A DNA stretch of 64,000 nucleotides from Zelopaecilomyces penicillatus (taxonomy: Eukaryota > Ascomycota > Sordariomycetes > Hypocreales > Pseudodiploosporaceae), in contig VCCP01000002.1 of assembly GCA_005765155.1 (NCBI GenBank), positions 6,386,001-6,450,000 of the forward strand. Direction: 5' to 3'. Within the stretch, counting starts at the first letter, position 1. The number at the start of each line of letters is the position of its first letter. A program made the translations under genes and the position numbers. Below the pieces are notes generated by a model, which was given only the letters and a program-made list of their open reading frames with translations, was not told where the DNA came from and did not search any database. Below are positions 43,292 through 56,200 of the stretch, one piece after another.

Positions 43292-45162
43292 ATGTCATTT
43301 CCAAGTCTGATAGATGCTACATTAGAGGAGCTGTCTGGGGGATTAGAGAGCGGGTTATTCACCAGTGTTGATCTCGTCAATGTAAGTGCTCTTCATGCAA
43401 TCCTTTCACGACTGTCACCACATAGTAATCACTTATTCACCAGTCATAGGCTTATCTTGTCAGAATTAACCAAGTCAATGAACTCGTCCGCGCAGTCACA
43501 GAGGTCAATCCAGATGCGCTCAAAATTGCGGCGTCGCTAGACACAGAGAGAAGTAATGGCAACATTCGAGGGTGAATAATGATCCCACGGTTTACTATTC
43601 GTTGCGTTAAAGCCATGTTGACTGGGAATAAATCAGACTATTACACGGGATTCCTGTGCTGGTGAAGAACAATATAGCAACAAAGGACAAGATGAGCAAT
43701 ACAGGTTAGTACCATCAGTCACTACGAGAACTTATTCTTCCCATCATGTGCTTGTTCCTGGCCAGCGTTTCTTTTACGAAAGTGCTGTCGGCTTGGCCAG
43801 ACATACATACACCCGGCTTATACTGTCTCTCTAGCTGGCTCATGTCTCCTCGTAGGGGCTACAGTCCCCCGCGATTCCTTGACTGTCAAAAAACTACGAG
43901 ATGCCGGCGCCGTTATCCTTGGCAAAGCCAACATGGCCCAATGGGCCAGCTATCGCAGCCGGGGCATCGGCCTCCACGGCTGGTCTGCCGACGGTGGCCA
44001 AACCCTCGGAGCGTATCACGAGCGACAATCCCCCAGCGGTAGTTCAAGCGGAAGTGCCGTAGCCGTTGATCTGGGCCTCGCCTGGGCCGCCCTCGGCACC
44101 GAAACAGACGGATCCATCGTCTTCCCTGCACACCGCAGCGGCATTGTCGGCATCAAGCCCTCCGTTGGGCTCACCTCGCGAGACCTCGTCATCCCTATAT
44201 CGGAACGCCACGACACCGTGGGGCCGATGGCGCGGACGGTTCGGGATGCGGCGCGGCTGTTGCAGGTCATTGCCGGCCCGGATCCGCATGATAGGTATAC
44301 AGATGAGATTCCGTGGACTATACTACCGGATTATGTGGCCGCATGTGATGTAGACGCTCTGCAGGGCGCGAGGATAGGGGTGCCCTGGGAACTAATCCAG
44401 CAGTTTGTAAATGACGAAAAGGTAGGTTTTGAGATTGAGGTATTCAAGCATGCCGTCACACAGCTGGAGCAAGCCGGGGCAATCATCGTCGAAGCCAACT
44501 TCATAACGAACAAGGACGACCTTCACCTTGCTCAGCAACCCGTGTTTCGCGCTGATTTCAAGGCCAATCTCGCCTCCTATCTCGCTCAGCTCACATTCAA
44601 TCCGAGTGAAATTCACACCCTCGCCGACGTATGCGACAAAACCCGGCAGCACCCGTGTGAGGGCTTCCCAGACCGCAACACCGCCGTCTGGGAAGAAATT
44701 CTGCTCGAGCAGGTCTGGGACAACATCGACGAAACCCACTTCCCACCTGCATACGCCAAATTACTCGAACTAGCCGGTCCTCTCGGTCTGCCTGGCGCAC
44801 TGGACACACATGGACTCATCGCGATGGTGATGCCTACATGCCAGGCATCACGATGGGCTTCCTCCGCCGGCTCGCCGATTGTAACAGTCCTGCTTGGTCA
44901 TCACCCAGTAACGGCGGCATCGGTGCGGGTCATTAAAGAGGATAAAGAAAAAGAAGGGTTGCTGTTGTCATTGCCATCGTCGGACCTAGTGGAGACGGGG
45001 CCCGGCGTGCCGTTTGGTATTAGTTTCTTGGGGAGGAAGTGGTCCGAGGCGGAGCTCATAGGGCTGGCGTATGGGTTTGAGCAACGGACGAAAGTAAGGG
45101 AGAGGTTGGTGAAGCGAGTGGTACAACCAGATGCTGAGCTTGGAGAGGTCAAAGCAGGGTGA
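43292..45162 (+). CDS. Amidase signature-family amidase
   Basis: There are four exons: 43292-43381, 43450-43571, 43637-43704 and 43835-45162, giving 535 residues. The joins give continuous family sequence: VDLVNAYLVRINQVNELVRAV, then NIRGLLHGIPVLVKNNIAT, then TAGSCLLVGATVPRD. The catalytic Lys lies in VLVKNN. The Ser-rich signature is SPSGSSSGSAVAVDLGLAW followed by ALGTETDGSI, holding the cis-Ser and nucleophilic Ser of the Ser-cisSer-Lys triad. The family hydrolyses amide bonds of small molecules or fatty-acid amides in the cytosol. The usual late VPxG segment is modified: GSPIVTVLLGHHP follows a stretch MPTCQASRWASSAG. Specificity cannot be inferred. The gene lies at the left edge of a long gene-free interval. 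Confidence 0.88.
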
Positions 45163-46233
45163 AACAGCGGGATGCTAGAGAGACAGGTTTATAGAGTTGG
45201 ATTATTACAGAGTCGGTTACAGATGTAAGGGGGGGGGGGGCGTTCAAGCGAGGTCAACGGTGGCTTTGACGGAGTTTGTAGTGTAGTTTTTCATTGCGCC
45301 AATTGGTGCAAGGGGTCCCTAGACAGCAGTAGGTATGATGACTCTGCTGGTCATGTTCATTGTAGTTAAGTAACAAGGGAGGAAGCATGTATCGTGAGCC
45401 ACTCACGTCGCACCAACTATTAGTATTGTATCATCTTGAGGACACAGAACAGTGTTTCCACACTGAAAAGATTCTAAATTTGTGTTCTACTCATGCTCTT
45501 TCAATACTTCTCTCGAGAACCCCCTCAAAATAACATTGCTTGGCTTTTGTTTCAATAGTCATATCCTGCTCACCAACCCTTCTCTTCCCCTCTCTCTCAA
45601 CAAACAACACGAGGTTAAACCTACATACCATACAACTCACCGTCTTAGGACGCATTCACCTATTTCCCCCTTATCGAATCATGAATCATCTGTTCTGCAC
45701 AGGTCATTCTCTCTTTCAAAGCTAAGCTAGTTGTATTTGCCGCGCTCGCAGGCAAACCCTTGCGTTTGCTAGGATAGATTAAGCGCCTTCCCTCTGGTGA
45801 GAAGTTTAATAAAATAGTACAGCAGTCCGCGTCAATTGTCGTCTAGGTTTACTTGCTCATATTCGTTGACGTCACAGGGCGCTGGACTGATGAAACCCAG
45901 TCGTCTAGTCCAAGCTGCGAAAAGATGAAGTTTTTTACTATAATAGTCTGTCTGCCTTACTGCTGCAGTCTATTCAGGCATGTAAGCGAAACCTTTTTTT
46001 TTTTCTCACAAACAACATTCCGGGTGAGGTTAAATCTCGTAGTTTCTTCGGAACTTTGCACATCAAAGACAAAAAAATCATTGGCCCAGCCAGCCAAGCT
46101 CCGACTTTGGGTCCGGACATTTGAATTCGCTGCTTTGTACGTCATCTTGAATGCTTTGTAGGTAATACTGTATATGGCACACACGCCACTCACACGCCCC
46201 CTCCATCACAACCCCCCATCACACAGCATCTTC

Positions 46234-46248
46234 CACACACACACACAC
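46234..46248 (+). repeat. (CA)n microsatellite
   Basis: A run of about seven CA units, followed by AAGC, in the pyrimidine-rich gene-free interval. Confidence 0.85.
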
Positions 46249-48486
46249 AAAGCAGTGCCCTCCCCCCCAGTGGGAAAATCTTCTTTCCTTATCTGTGCAA
46301 CGTTTTTATTTTAGAAACAAGGCCATGGGCCGATCCCGTTTGGCTAGAAGAGTGACGCGTCAGCGGCCCCCCCTAATTGTTTCCAAGTAACCAATCAAAG
46401 AACCACCTTCTGCTTCTGTTTCCTTTCCCTTCCATGTGTGGGTTGTGGCCATTGGGGATGGATGAAGTTTGTACTTTTTACAACGAAATCCTACATGTTT
46501 CTTTGAACACGCGGCACAGCTGGATAAGCAGCTGTCTCAGCCGTTCTTTCTTCGTTGGGCCATTGAAAAAAGCTCAAGCCACGCTGACTGCGTTGGTTAT
46601 ATTGGAGCAAGCAGCGGAGCCCGTGTCCACACCTCATGTCCGTCTGTCTGTCAGAGCTGTGCTACTGATGAATGAACCTAGGTTTCTTCCATGGAAATAA
46701 AATGGCTTGCTCCGGCGTCGCACCGCATCGACAGCGGCAAGGACAGACAGTACACTGCATCCGTAATCCATGCCCACACGTTGTTTCCGGGGTGAAGCGT
46801 CCTTGAAATTCAATCAAAAGTAGTGATTGCATTGAAAAATAGTAGTACAAATATTCTTAAAGTAGCTTACACATGATATATCTTATTCTAGAAAATAAAT
46901 GTAATTTTATTAGATTTTAGCAGATGTATATGTTATTCCCCTCACCCAAGCGTTCGATGAAAGCAGTAATAGTAGAAAGCAAGATCTTCTCTACACTGAT
47001 GAATGAAATCGTGCGATGGTAGTCATCCATCCCACTTATTTATCGTCGAAAGTCTGTGCTTCTTGCAAAACGGGCGCTCTTCATCTGACGGATATCCCAA
47101 GTTGGTAACTTACCTCCTCCATACTCCGATGTACATAATTCCGTACAACCTCCTCCAGTATCTCCTCCCGCACTCCCAAGCGGCAGAAAGGTCAGAAAGA
47201 GAGCGGTTTATTCAGCTAATCGCTCACAAAAGCTCAGCCGTACTGGTACTTCTCCTGGATAATGGCAAAGCTGATTCACCAGCCACTCTACGCTGTCAAC
47301 TACCAAGGTAGTAGGCAACACGGGTGACGATTTTGACTACTCTCTACTGGCACCCCTCGTATATGTCGGTCGTATTGGATAAGAAATTTTTTTCCCAGCT
47401 GAAGCCTCACTTTCCTTTGGTAAGCGCTTAGCCACGACACGACAGCCCATGCCTTGACGGCCCAATTGCTGCAGTAGCTCTCACAATAAAAAAGTGAGAG
47501 CCAGCTGAGTTCATGTTGTTTGCCTCCCGCTCCAAGAACGCCAGATCCCGTCATATTCCAATGGATTCCAATAGAAGATTCAAACTCCACTTTAACAGCA
47601 ACAGCAACTCATAACACACACACCCCCTCTGTGACTCGGCAAAAGCTAGTCCGAAACCGCTCCCTCCATCACCCAGTTCCGTTCAAAATTCGTTAGTTCC
47701 ATCCACTAGCTTGGCCCATTTCGGGGGCAAGGCAAGGCAAAAAAAGAACAATCCTGGGCTTAGAACGCCACGGGCTAATCCGATCCGATCGAGAGGGATT
47801 TTCTACTTTTTTTTCTTCGAGTTAAACTAAACGTACCTATTTTCTTTAAATGGAACGCTGCGGCCAACCCAAAGCCAGATACGCCCTCTTAGACGTATTC
47901 TAGTGACTACTGCTAGGTAGTTACGGTACTGTTAGGTATGATGGTGCAAAAAGTTAATTCAGCCTACCTAGGTACACTTACTCGGCAATCGTAGGTCAAT
48001 GTATCTATCTATCTGGGCGGTACGGAGAGGGCTGTACATGACGATGCGTCACCATACGGCGACCTCCGAGCTGCGCACGCAGTGGCAAGTTTTTTTATTT
48101 TCCTATTTAAATACTTGGGGTTTAAAAATAAACTCATGTTGGCTTGGGGCAGGTAACGTAGCTACCTACGTATGTGTAAATTTACTTACTGACAAAGGTC
48201 AGTCAGGTCAGTCAGGCAGTAGTCATCCGGCCCCAGTGACATACATACATTTCTTCTTCTCGTATTTGTGACTGCGATTTCATTACAGTATTTGTACATT
48301 TGCCCTGTTTTCCCATGATTTGTCTCCGCTCCTCCATCTTTTTTTTTTTGGTTACTTTTGCCTACTCCGGCAGTTCTTCGTGGTGAATGGTGAATGGATG
48401 GATGATTGGGTAGCCAAATTAAGATACGAATTGATGATACCCATCCCCCCCCAACCATCCTCTTTTTCTACCCATCCAACCACCAT

Positions 48487-48513
48487 CACACACACACACA
48501 CACACACACACAC
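48487..48513 (+). repeat. (CA)13 microsatellite
   Basis: Thirteen uninterrupted CA units in the gene-free interval, flanked by CACCAT on both sides. Confidence 0.95.
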
Positions 48514-50096
48514 CATATGCAATGCAGCCCAGTATTGTTCCTCATTCCGTTTAGTGGTTCTGTGTTCTCTAAGCTCTTTTTATTTTCTGGCGCATGCAGC
48601 GCGGAAGCATCCGACTGCGTCTCCGGACTACGGCCGTCTACTGCTGTATTCGTAGCTTCAGCAATGGATCCCCTTTCTCCCCCGTCTCCCCAGGTTACAG
48701 CGTTGCAGAACCAATTCGTGACTGTTATTTATCTGTTGTGTCGTTCTTTTCTTTGAACAATCAGGCGCCCATCTTCCTTTCAGACAAAACTCCCTCCCCC
48801 TCGGGCCGAGTGCCGCCAATGTCAATGTCAAATGTCAATAAACCACCCCCCACTAACTTGGCTAGGAAATAACAATATTGGCTTGGAGAGATCCCGTTTG
48901 CCTTGTCATCATCATCATACCTATCATACCTATTCTAGGCCTAGCTAGAGTGGGCAGAGCAAGCAAAGAAAAGGGTTTCTCTTCCTACTTAGCAAACGCT
49001 GGTCTGACCTTGCATGGCATGGCTTTTGGTAGCCTCGAGACTACCTATCTTGGGTACCTATTTGCATGCCAGACCTGGGTGTAATCTTTATTGCTGTATC
49101 GTTGTGCTTGTATTCTCCTGTGATCCAGTACCAGACACGACCACATTGTATTTCATCTTTCCAAACCACAAAGATGATGAAAACAGACATCTGGCACTGC
49201 ATGCATTACCAGTCCATTATAGTAGTGGGCAGCTCGTACATACTGACCTACTACAGACATGCAGAATGCAACACAGAGCTGACCCCCCCCCCTAGTTGTT
49301 GTTGTTGCTGCACCTGCACCCGCCTGCGCCTGCAACGCGACGTAGCATGTACAGTACTTGGAAAATCAAGGCACAAAATTAGTGCATTGGTACCCACCTT
49401 GTACCCTGCCACCAACTTCAATGCTGACAGTGACCTTGGCCATTACTCATAAAGCCCAGGTACCTGACATTGATGCCTGGGCCAGAACCTTGTCCAGGTA
49501 CCCAGTACGCCCAGTACGACTAGTGGAGCCGCCGGGCTAGACTCCCACTCTGGAAACGTTGCGCTGCTCTCCTGGCCCAGCTTGGGAGGTACCGCGTCTT
49601 CCGGAACGTCGCATGTGGCGGAAGCGCCGACAGATTCCCCCCTTGACTACGCGATTGTCTTCGTATTGCAAGACATTGACGCCCTAGCGAGTCACTAGTA
49701 AGTACACGTTTTTCATGCAATTTCTCTCCCTTCATGGTTCCGGATCCTACATGTCCATCATGGTGCCCATTGAGAGAAAAGTATATCGTCAAAATAATGT
49801 AACAATTCAAAACTTTACAAAGCCAACACATTCACAGTTGACATCACTCATATATGGAAATATCAAGTAGAGCCAACGCCCGATAGGACGATTATATTAG
49901 CCAGATAGCTGGTTGTATCTTCTGTAATTACACTCCCCTTTCGGGGGCAATTGATCCAAAAACAAACACTTTCAAAGGGGCTTAATACCCGCCTCGTACC
50001 AGTGCTTTTCCCATACTCATAACATCCCTAACTCGTAAACGGCTCTCGCGCGATGTCATGCCAAAGAAACCGTTATCCCATCGTAGATCGAGTTCT

Positions 50097-50730
50097 TTAC
50101 AGAGCAAGAGCAGCGACGGCGAGCATGGCAAGTCCGGGGAGGACACCGGCAGCGCCGTTGACGGGAGGAGAGGTGCCAGTGGGGGCAGGGGCAGTGCCGT
50201 TACCAGTGGGGGTGGTGACGGTTCCGATGGTGGTGGGAGCCGTGGGGACGGGGTAGTCGCTGGTAGGAGCAGGAGTGGTGGGAGCATCGGTGCTGGTGGG
50301 AGGGACTGGGTAGTCGGTGCTGGTAGGAGGCACGGGGTAGTCGGTAGCGGTGTCAGTGGGACCCTCGCTGGTAGGGGCAGGGGTGGTAGGAGCAGGAGTG
50401 CTGGAACCGCCGGTAGGGGGGTTGGCACAGAGCGCCTTCACAGCGGGGAGGACCTCGTCTGTTGTCGTGTTAGTGATCAAATGCTTCATTGCGGTTGAGT
50501 TGGGCAAACATACTGAGGGCAACATCGGCACCGCAAGCGGCGAGGACACAGCCAGTGGCATCGCCCTGGATGGCCGAGATGTTCTTGCAGACGCAAGCAT
50601 AGTCGGTGGCGGAGGTGCACTGAGGAGCCTTGGCCTTGATGGAGTCCTCAATGCAAGAGACGGCACATGAGGGGAGGCTCTGGGCGGTGCTGACAGCAGC
50701 GAGGGCAAGGGCGACGATGGAGTACTTCAT
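50097..50730 (-). CDS. CFEM-domain, GPI-anchored cell-wall protein
   Basis: The exons are 50730-50514 and 50458-50097, giving 192 residues. The intron is 55 nt (donor GTATGT, branch CACTAAC, acceptor ACAG). Residues 1-17 form a signal peptide. The CFEM domain follows with exactly eight cysteines in family spacing: SCAVSC, QC, DYACVC, GC, AAC and KALC. After that comes a long Thr/Pro/Ser-rich stalk with repeated DYPVPPTST and TTPAPTS units, likely O-glycosylated. The C-terminus (GAAGVLPGLAMLAVAALAL) is a GPI-attachment signal with small residues before the hydrophobic tail. CFEM proteins sit in the fungal cell wall or membrane; some bind haem or act in host interaction. The gene is isolated between two very long gene-free intervals. 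Confidence 0.93.
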
Positions 50731-51104
50731 TTTGAAGGTATTAAAGGTTGATTCCGGAGAATTGGTTGTTTGAAGGGTTTGGATTGGTGTATTGTACAGA
50801 CAACGAGTGTAACTGGTCCAGTAAGCGAGTGGATGAGGAGGGAAGGAAAGTCGAGGTAGAAGGCGGACGACAGATGGGCTTTATGTAGGCTCCTGAGTCT
50901 GTGGTGGTCAAATTCTATCCAGGCATTTGCTCGCTCACATCAACTAGTCTCCCTCCGGCTTGAAGTTGCCTTGTCCCTGGACTCCACCCCCTTTCGATCA
51001 TCGAGCCGGGGTGGGCGACGGGGCAACAGGAGACAAAAAGCGAACAGGGCCGAAATGCCTGCACCGAGCTGTGCCAAAGGGGGGTGGTGGTGTGTTGTGT
51101 GCGT

Positions 51105-51120
51105 TGTGTGTGTGTGTGTG
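51105..51120 (+). repeat. (GT)n microsatellite
   Basis: A TG-repeat of about eight units follows the imperfect TGTGTTGTGTGCGTTGTG stretch in the CFEM upstream region. Confidence 0.85.
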
Positions 51121-52501
51121 GCCCCGACCGTAACGCAGCAACGGATGTACCTGTACTGCACCTGCACGTTGCTGTAAAGCTCTCACTCATCCATGTGGAG
51201 CCGCCCTGAGGCGTGGCGATGCACCCATGTTGCAGACGCCCTTGCGAGAGTTTCCCAAGTCTTGCCATGCTGCTTGTTGTTGGGTCCCGTACCGATGCAC
51301 ACAAGTACCAAGGCGCGCTCCGCCCAGCTAGCTATTGGCATCCTCTCCCACACACACCCTGGGGCCTCTTTCACCCAGAAGCAGGGGGGCTGGGTTGGCA
51401 CTGGCTTCTACCTAACCAGATTTGCTCCACAGGACCGAGACGGCGTCAGGTCCATTGACCAAACGAGAGCCAATACAGGCAAAAGCTGCTCCGTCCTTGG
51501 AGGGAACAACCAGCCACTCACCAAGAGGCCCAGAAGCCAGCCTCGGAGCGCAGCACATGTGAAAGAGCAGTAGACAGCAGCACTGTGAGGGGCCTGGACG
51601 GAGAAACAAATCGCTGTCCAGCATTGCAATCTCAGCGGCTGCACATGGGAAATGAAATGCTCCTAATTGAGCCAAACCTAGCTGAAGCTTTCCTGGCCTA
51701 ACGCGGGGATGGTGTCCGCTTGACGAACCAAGCCTTGATATTGGTACAAACTCTCGACGCCTTTGAAGACTCGTGGAATTGCGTTCATGGGGGGGCTGTG
51801 GGCCCGAATCGCGTCCGCGGGACGAGCGAGGGCTGGGGAAGCCGATGCGTGGTTGTATGGATGTTGCCGTGGCACGGAGGGTGACAAGCTATAACACTGC
51901 CAGACATCATAATGCGGGGGGAATGTACGATATGCTCTGTGGATGGAGTCGCTCACTCACCAATAGGTCCATACTCGTAATTAATTCCTGCAGAGCAGCG
52001 CAGCGCAGAGCAGAAGGCATTTTTCTCGCCGATGCAGGCAGTGCCTCTGGATTATGGAAGCTGCTCGAAAAAAGCGTGTGGTTGGTGTCCATGGCAACGC
52101 GTGGCAGAGGTGCTGAAGATGCAAAGCCAAAGTTTTGTCCACCCAGCCGCCAGCCATCATTGGACGCCAGAACTGGCGGTGCCTGGCCTGGTGGCTGGAT
52201 CTGCTGCAGGCGAGGCAGGAGGCAAACAGGCTGCTTGGCTGCTTCTTTCCCACTGTGCCCTGTTTTTTCAGCGCCTGAAACAGCAGTCTCTCTCCAAGTC
52301 TCCTTCCTAGAAGACAGAAGACGTGTCAGGCCAGAGGGGCGTTGGCACTGTACGGGTGATCCCTGGATAATCCTCCCGCACTGTACTCCGTACCAGCAAT
52401 TTAGTGGTCGCAGCCTCTTCAACCCCCCCTTGTGTAGGGGCTTTTTGAGAGGCTCCAGATGCTGATCTCCCCCCTTTCAAACAAACGTTATTACACTCTA
52501 A

Positions 52502-52520
52502 TTGCCTGTATCACAGGCAA
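52502..52520. repeat. Perfect 8-bp inverted repeat
   Basis: TTGCCTGT (52502-52509) and ACAGGCAA (52513-52520) are perfect inverted arms separated by ATC. The size and symmetry suit a dimeric regulator site, but one such palindrome in nearly 9 kb is not strong evidence. Confidence 0.6.
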
Positions 52521-53270
52521 ATATTACAGTCTCATCCCTCGTTGGCCCTGCATCCCAGGAGACGTGCCACTACCTGGAATGATGGTGAAAAGGGCGCTCC
52601 AAAGGCCGCTCAAACAGCTGCTGTGAGGAGGCTGTTCCATCAGCAGCAGGGGGGCAACGTTCTCTTCTGGCTCTCTCAAGCTTGTTAGAACTGTGTTCTT
52701 CGTGCCAATCGGCTTGGGCGAACGCTGGGACCAACGAGTTGACTTGCAATGTACAGGCAGGTAATCGGTCATCGGCAAGTCGAAGAATACAGCGCAAACG
52801 TAGCAATGCGACAGCTAGAACGCAGATCGCCATCGTCAGTGTTGCCTGCCCCTACGTCTATGGGATGCCAGGTACTCGCATTCGCCTCGCCGTGGTTACA
52901 ACTGGCTGAAACGGCGCGCGTAGAGACTTCACTCGCCACCATGACCCAAGCCGATCCGTGAACGACGCAGGAACAAACGGGACGGGTTGCAATGGTGCCA
53001 AGATCAGCTTGTCAACTTGGGCGGAAGCAAGGCAAATCCTGCTCCCTAAGCCGTGGGTTGTTCCACATGGGGGCAAAGGTGTGCCACACTCTATCCACCT
53101 TTCTCCACGGATAGTCTACTACAGTCTATGCCCGCCTACCCAAGCAAAGGTTGCATGGTCACTTGGAGAGGAGTTTCGTATCACAATGCTGATATTTCCC
53201 GGCCCGGTCCAACTGTTCTCCCAAAGCTATAGCTCTATTTATTACAGGTATGTGTACAGCCGCCGCATCA

Positions 53271-53292
53271 GCAAAGCAAAGCAAAGCAAAGC
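53271..53292 (+). repeat. GCAAA pentanucleotide repeat
   Basis: About four and a half tandem GCAAA units (GCAAAGCAAAGCAAAGCAAA plus GC). Confidence 0.85.
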
Positions 53293-56200
53293 ATACTAAC
53301 CCATGGCATTATCAGACCGAGAGACGGCCATCGCATGATCAAGTCTGGGGTATTGGGCACGGATGTCGGGAGGAGGTCTAATTAGAGCACCACTACCGGG
53401 ACTGTGAGGCCACTCTTTGGCTCTCTGGTTCGCTCAGTGCTGCCCCTTCCAAGTTCCACGCTCCATCCGCGCAATTTCCCCCGCAGAAAGTTCCTGCCGC
53501 CAAGCTACCCATCTCAGACGCCAAATCCGATGGGATCTCCGTTTATACTCACGGCCCATCGCCCACTCACAGTTGTGGCAGTGCATTTCAGCTTGTGGGT
53601 GTGTGGTGGCAAGAACCCATTTCGCTTGGGGTCAGCGCTGTTGGGTTGATTCACCGTTCGCCCGTCTGATCCTTGCCACTTGCAGCGCGTTCTCTCCCTC
53701 TCCTACTGTGGACAAAGCTATTTACGGATCACAGTGCCCTTTGACTGCCCCCGCGCACCCTAAGCCGAGGCCAGTAAAAAAAAATTGATTCATGCCATGG
53801 AATTTTGTGCCCTGTTAACCATGTGAAGTCGTATGTCCTGTTTGTCAACCAAGCCAAGAGACAACTAAGGGAGAGGGATGATGAGCAAGAGGACAGAGAA
53901 ACCACGCATTACTGGCAATCATGGACTCCAGGTCATTTCTGATTATCACCGGCTTAGAAAGAGGCACCTTGCCTATACCGCATTGCTCTCACGCGATCAG
54001 TGTACCAGGCACCGTTAACAGCAATGCTATCGGAATGGAGTACCCAAGCAGGAGCGCGGCAATTACATCGTTCTTCCAGGGTAGCATAATACGGACCCGC
54101 CGGCACCGCTTGTCGCTCCGGTCTCCCCAGACGGACACTTTCAGAGACACTTGTGCGACAATGACACAAGGCTGGTGGAGCCATGACATTGCAGATGGTC
54201 AGCCCATGTCATGTCCATTTGGATGAACGCTAGCATCACTGATCAAGGAAGCTCGCCGAGAGCAGAAAGCAATTGGCCATGTTGAGTTTTCTACGCGTCC
54301 AGTTATGCCGGCTCGAGTGCAGAAAAGAGATGAAAGTCATGAGCATTGCGCAGACAGAACGCATATCCATGAGACACTCGACACATGCGAGCCCGGCTGC
54401 ATCAAGCAAGTCAATCTCCAAAGTCAAGCTCTCTCAAATATTACGTGTGTGGAGATGTAATCGTACTAAACACTCACTGTTCGAGAACTCAATTGGGACC
54501 ACGGTCAGGGTTACCGAAATGGAGCCGAGCCGACAAACCCTGCATACAGGTAAGGATAATGTCGGTTGGGCGGCTGCAAAATGTTCAGATGGATGAGTCG
54601 CTTCGGCGACCCCTGCTCGATCCGGCCATTTTCAAGCATGCCACAACCATGACCAACATCAGCACCAGTCTGCAAAAGTGCTTTTAGTTGGCACGAATGG
54701 ATGCATACTTTGTCTGTACCCGTGTACACCGTATCGCATACACTGACCCTGAGCATGTCGCGCCGGTTGACATGAGTATCGTCTACCCGTCTCGATGTTA
54801 AACACACATTAAATACTCTTTTTGGTTCATGAACTCAAATGAGCTGGCTGCATGCCAACGCTACGTATTATCACCGAGGCGAGATTGGTTCCTGCCTTTT
54901 ATTGTTGCATCGCATGAGAACCATAATATTTCTCACCGATGGTAAACGCCGCGCTATTTGTCGAGGGCCTTTAACCTGACGGTAATTGTCGTTATGCGCA
55001 TCGGGACAACATCATCGATAACACAAGGTAATAGTCCGAGGCCAGGAGAGTGGCTTCCAGCTCTAGGAATTCGTCCGTACCTAGAAACCCGCGCCAGTGA
55101 TTAACTTTTTGGACAAAAAGTCAATGTTGTAAACGGACTATTGGATGTGACAGATCCTTTCATGGACACCCATGGTCCAGACCATCGTTTTTCCTTGACA
55201 GCGGGCGTTAATAGGGTCAAATCCGACACCTTGGCTAATTAATTACCTTATTGGGCCTTTCCATCACTCGCCGTTCTAGCTTGCCCTGTTCTCTTCCAAC
55301 TTTCTCCGATAATTCCGAGGACATGCTGTACGCAGCATGCTTTTACGTCCTTTTGCATTTCATCTCATTGACCTACCCGCCACTTTCCTGTGAAACATGG
55401 CATCAGCCACGTCAAGGTCGGCGGCGTTCCTTGTGAACACAAAGTTGTTTGGCCTTGCCTCTCCGCGCATCATAGCAGTGCGCATATTTTCTGTTCCAGG
55501 AGTGCTATTCTGCGAATTCTATTTCCAATTGCTCCTTTGCCAGCATCGATAAGGTGAAGCTTGAAGGGCACTGGAGAAGCCGTCAGGTTGCTGAGACATG
55601 GAGGAGGAATACTACTTTCCAAGACTTCTGACTGCAGAAGTTTCATATGCAGTCAACTGCTTCCGGTGCGGGCAAGACCAACATAACAATCACAGCCGAA
55701 TGGTTAGATCTAGCCCACTCGACCGGCATACGAGGACCGATACATTTCCCCAACAAGATCGTCAACAAGCAATGGACGATGAGTGCATAATTTGTAACGC
55801 CTCAATAAAAAATAAAGCGCGGAGAGGAAACTCCTGCAAGAGACAACGGCAGCTAACCTTGCGTATACACAACTTGATGTAGCTACTGACGATATCGACG
55901 ACAACGCGAGCCGTAGCACACATACCCGAGCCGCGAGCCGCGATTGTATACTGCATCGACGCAAGGAAAACACCATCACTGATTTTGCACATAACATACC
56001 ACGTTTCTGTTGCTGTTGCACGCTACTTCGCCAGGTTGACTTCCCAACATTCTCTCACACATAAGATGCTTGGTCTTGTTCATGTTACACAAGACATGAT
56101 GCACTGTTAATATCAAAGCGGCAACTGAGACTCGACCACGTTTATCCAGCCATTATCAAGCACTCTATCGGTTTGCGGTCGCACTGAAAAACCCACACCG

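Larger units (their letters stand above)
45163..50096. other. 4.9-kb gene-free interval between convergent genes
   Basis: I find no supported gene. The plus strand is repeatedly pyrimidine-rich (about 45480-45740, 46190-46450, 47590-47830, 48240-48860). It contains a G12 run at 45229-45240 and (CA)n arrays near 46234 and 48487. Short frames such as a 30-codon one at 48664 show no conserved pattern. A convergent 3' interval this long is unusual beside the 0.3-0.8 kb seen at the other convergent pairs in the window. Confidence 0.6.

Noticed and set aside
45229..45240. G12 homopolymer
   Set aside because: Probably a simple repeat or a sequencing-length artefact; no structural repeat of G-runs nearby that would form a quadruplex.
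51773..52465. 230-codon plus-strand frame with a 171-codon minus-strand frame over the same DNA
   Set aside because: Both are open over the same stretch, with Arg/Cys/Trp-rich random-looking translation, no promoter or splice support and no family resemblance.
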